This document shows positions 16,815 to 17,305 of a stretch of 17,305 bases of DNA, piece after piece (position 1 is the stretch's first letter; each line of letters opens with the position of its first letter). The DNA is from Deinococcus sp. (lineage in GTDB: Bacteria > Deinococcota > Deinococci > Deinococcales > Deinococcaceae). The translations under genes and the position numbers were made by a program. Where the stretch lies: contig JAUNHF010000012.1 in assembly GCA_030524065.1 (NCBI GenBank), positions 1-17,305 of the forward strand, read 5' to 3'. The notes under the pieces are model-generated. The model searched no databases and had not been told where the DNA came from. It was given only the letters and a program-made list of their open reading frames with translations.

Positions 16815-16824
16815 GCGCAACAGA

Positions 16825-16843
16825 AAACCACCCCGGAGGGTGG
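16825..16843 (-). terminator. Terminator of ssrA
   Basis: Minus strand: ACCACCC, loop TCCG, GGGTGGT, then TTTTC. It is a perfect 7-bp stem starting 5 nt after the tmRNA CCA, with the same TCCG loop as the tRNA-Lys terminator. Confidence 0.8.
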
Positions 16844-16847
16844 TCAG

Positions 16848-17196
<349 letters not shown>

Positions 17197-17207
17197 AGCA
17201 GAGGGCA

Positions 17208-17213
17208 AGTATA
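17208..17213 (-). promoter_or_regulatory. -10 of ssrA
   Basis: TATACT on the minus strand, 11 nt upstream of the mature tmRNA 5' end. The -35 position falls inside the preceding terminator hairpin, and no clear TTGACA-like hexamer is seen. Confidence 0.55.
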
Positions 17214-17215
17214 AC

Positions 17216-17247
17216 GGAAAAGTCCCTCCTCAGATGAGGAAGGACTT
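17216..17247 (-). terminator. Terminator after tRNA-Gly
   Basis: Arms 17220-17232 and 17235-17247 are complementary except for one mismatch (AAGTCC-TCCTCA with TGAGGA-GGACTT). On the minus strand the stem runs into TTTTCC. It starts 7 nt after the tRNA-Gly CCA. Confidence 0.7.
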
Positions 17248-17254
17248 CACGAAA

Positions 17255-17305
<51 letters not shown>

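Overview
The window looks like chromosomal DNA of a Deinococcus species. The evidence is the high G+C coding sequence, a SufR-like regulator paired with an Mrp-type Fe-S carrier, a long-N-terminus HflX, a MurE with a changed amino-acid-recognition motif (deinococcal peptidoglycan carries L-ornithine), and several genes whose -10-like hexamer lies only 6-7 nt before the start codon, as expected of leaderless mRNAs in this genus. I see no prophage, insertion sequence, integron or CRISPR array. This is a core/housekeeping region, and its unusual features are in gene details and in intergenic DNA.

Layout, left to right. (1) The 3' end of an HRDC-domain protein (+), possibly RecQ, converges on a ChrA-type chromate transporter (-) across a perfect 16-bp stem terminator. 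(2) A 1-Cys-type peroxiredoxin (+) is followed by a tight three-gene run (+): mrp/apbC Fe-S carrier, SufR-like Fe-S regulator, and a 2H phosphoesterase. (3) On the minus strand, moeA (molybdenum cofactor) lies upstream of a chorismate mutase-DAHP synthase fusion. 17-bp tandem repeats flank the DAHP synthase gene on both sides. (4) An SlyD-like FKBP isomerase (+) and murE (+) follow, then tRNA-Lys(UUU) and tRNA-Ser(CGA), each with a clear terminator. (5) hflX (+) apparently begins at a non-AUG codon, about 110 bp upstream of the first conventional start codon. (6) pdxS-pdxT (-), the PLP synthase, overlap by 4 nt and are divergent from a MocR/PdxR-type regulator (+) in which the PLP-anchoring lysine is replaced by alanine. 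(7) A conserved protein sometimes labelled quinate 5-dehydrogenase (-) is followed by tRNA-Leu(UAA), tmRNA (ssrA) and a partial tRNA-Gly(GCC), all on the minus strand.

Functional links. Mrp plus the SufR-like regulator form an Fe-S cluster homeostasis unit. PdxS, PdxT and the MocR regulator form a vitamin B6 unit, with GGTC/GACC-type repeats in the shared 66-bp promoter region. HflX (ribosome rescue/splitting) and tmRNA (trans-translation) are both ribosome-rescue functions in this window, but they are not adjacent.

The observations most worth checking are the PdxR-like protein without its Schiff-base lysine, the hflX start (ATT/ATA start versus ATG plus a dnaX-like slippery heptamer), the paired 17-bp arrays around the DAHP synthase gene, the run of inverted repeats inside the apparent N-terminus of the 2H phosphoesterase, and the altered MurE motif. 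There is no clear sign of a wholly new multi-gene system. No intergenic stretch exceeds 300 bases.
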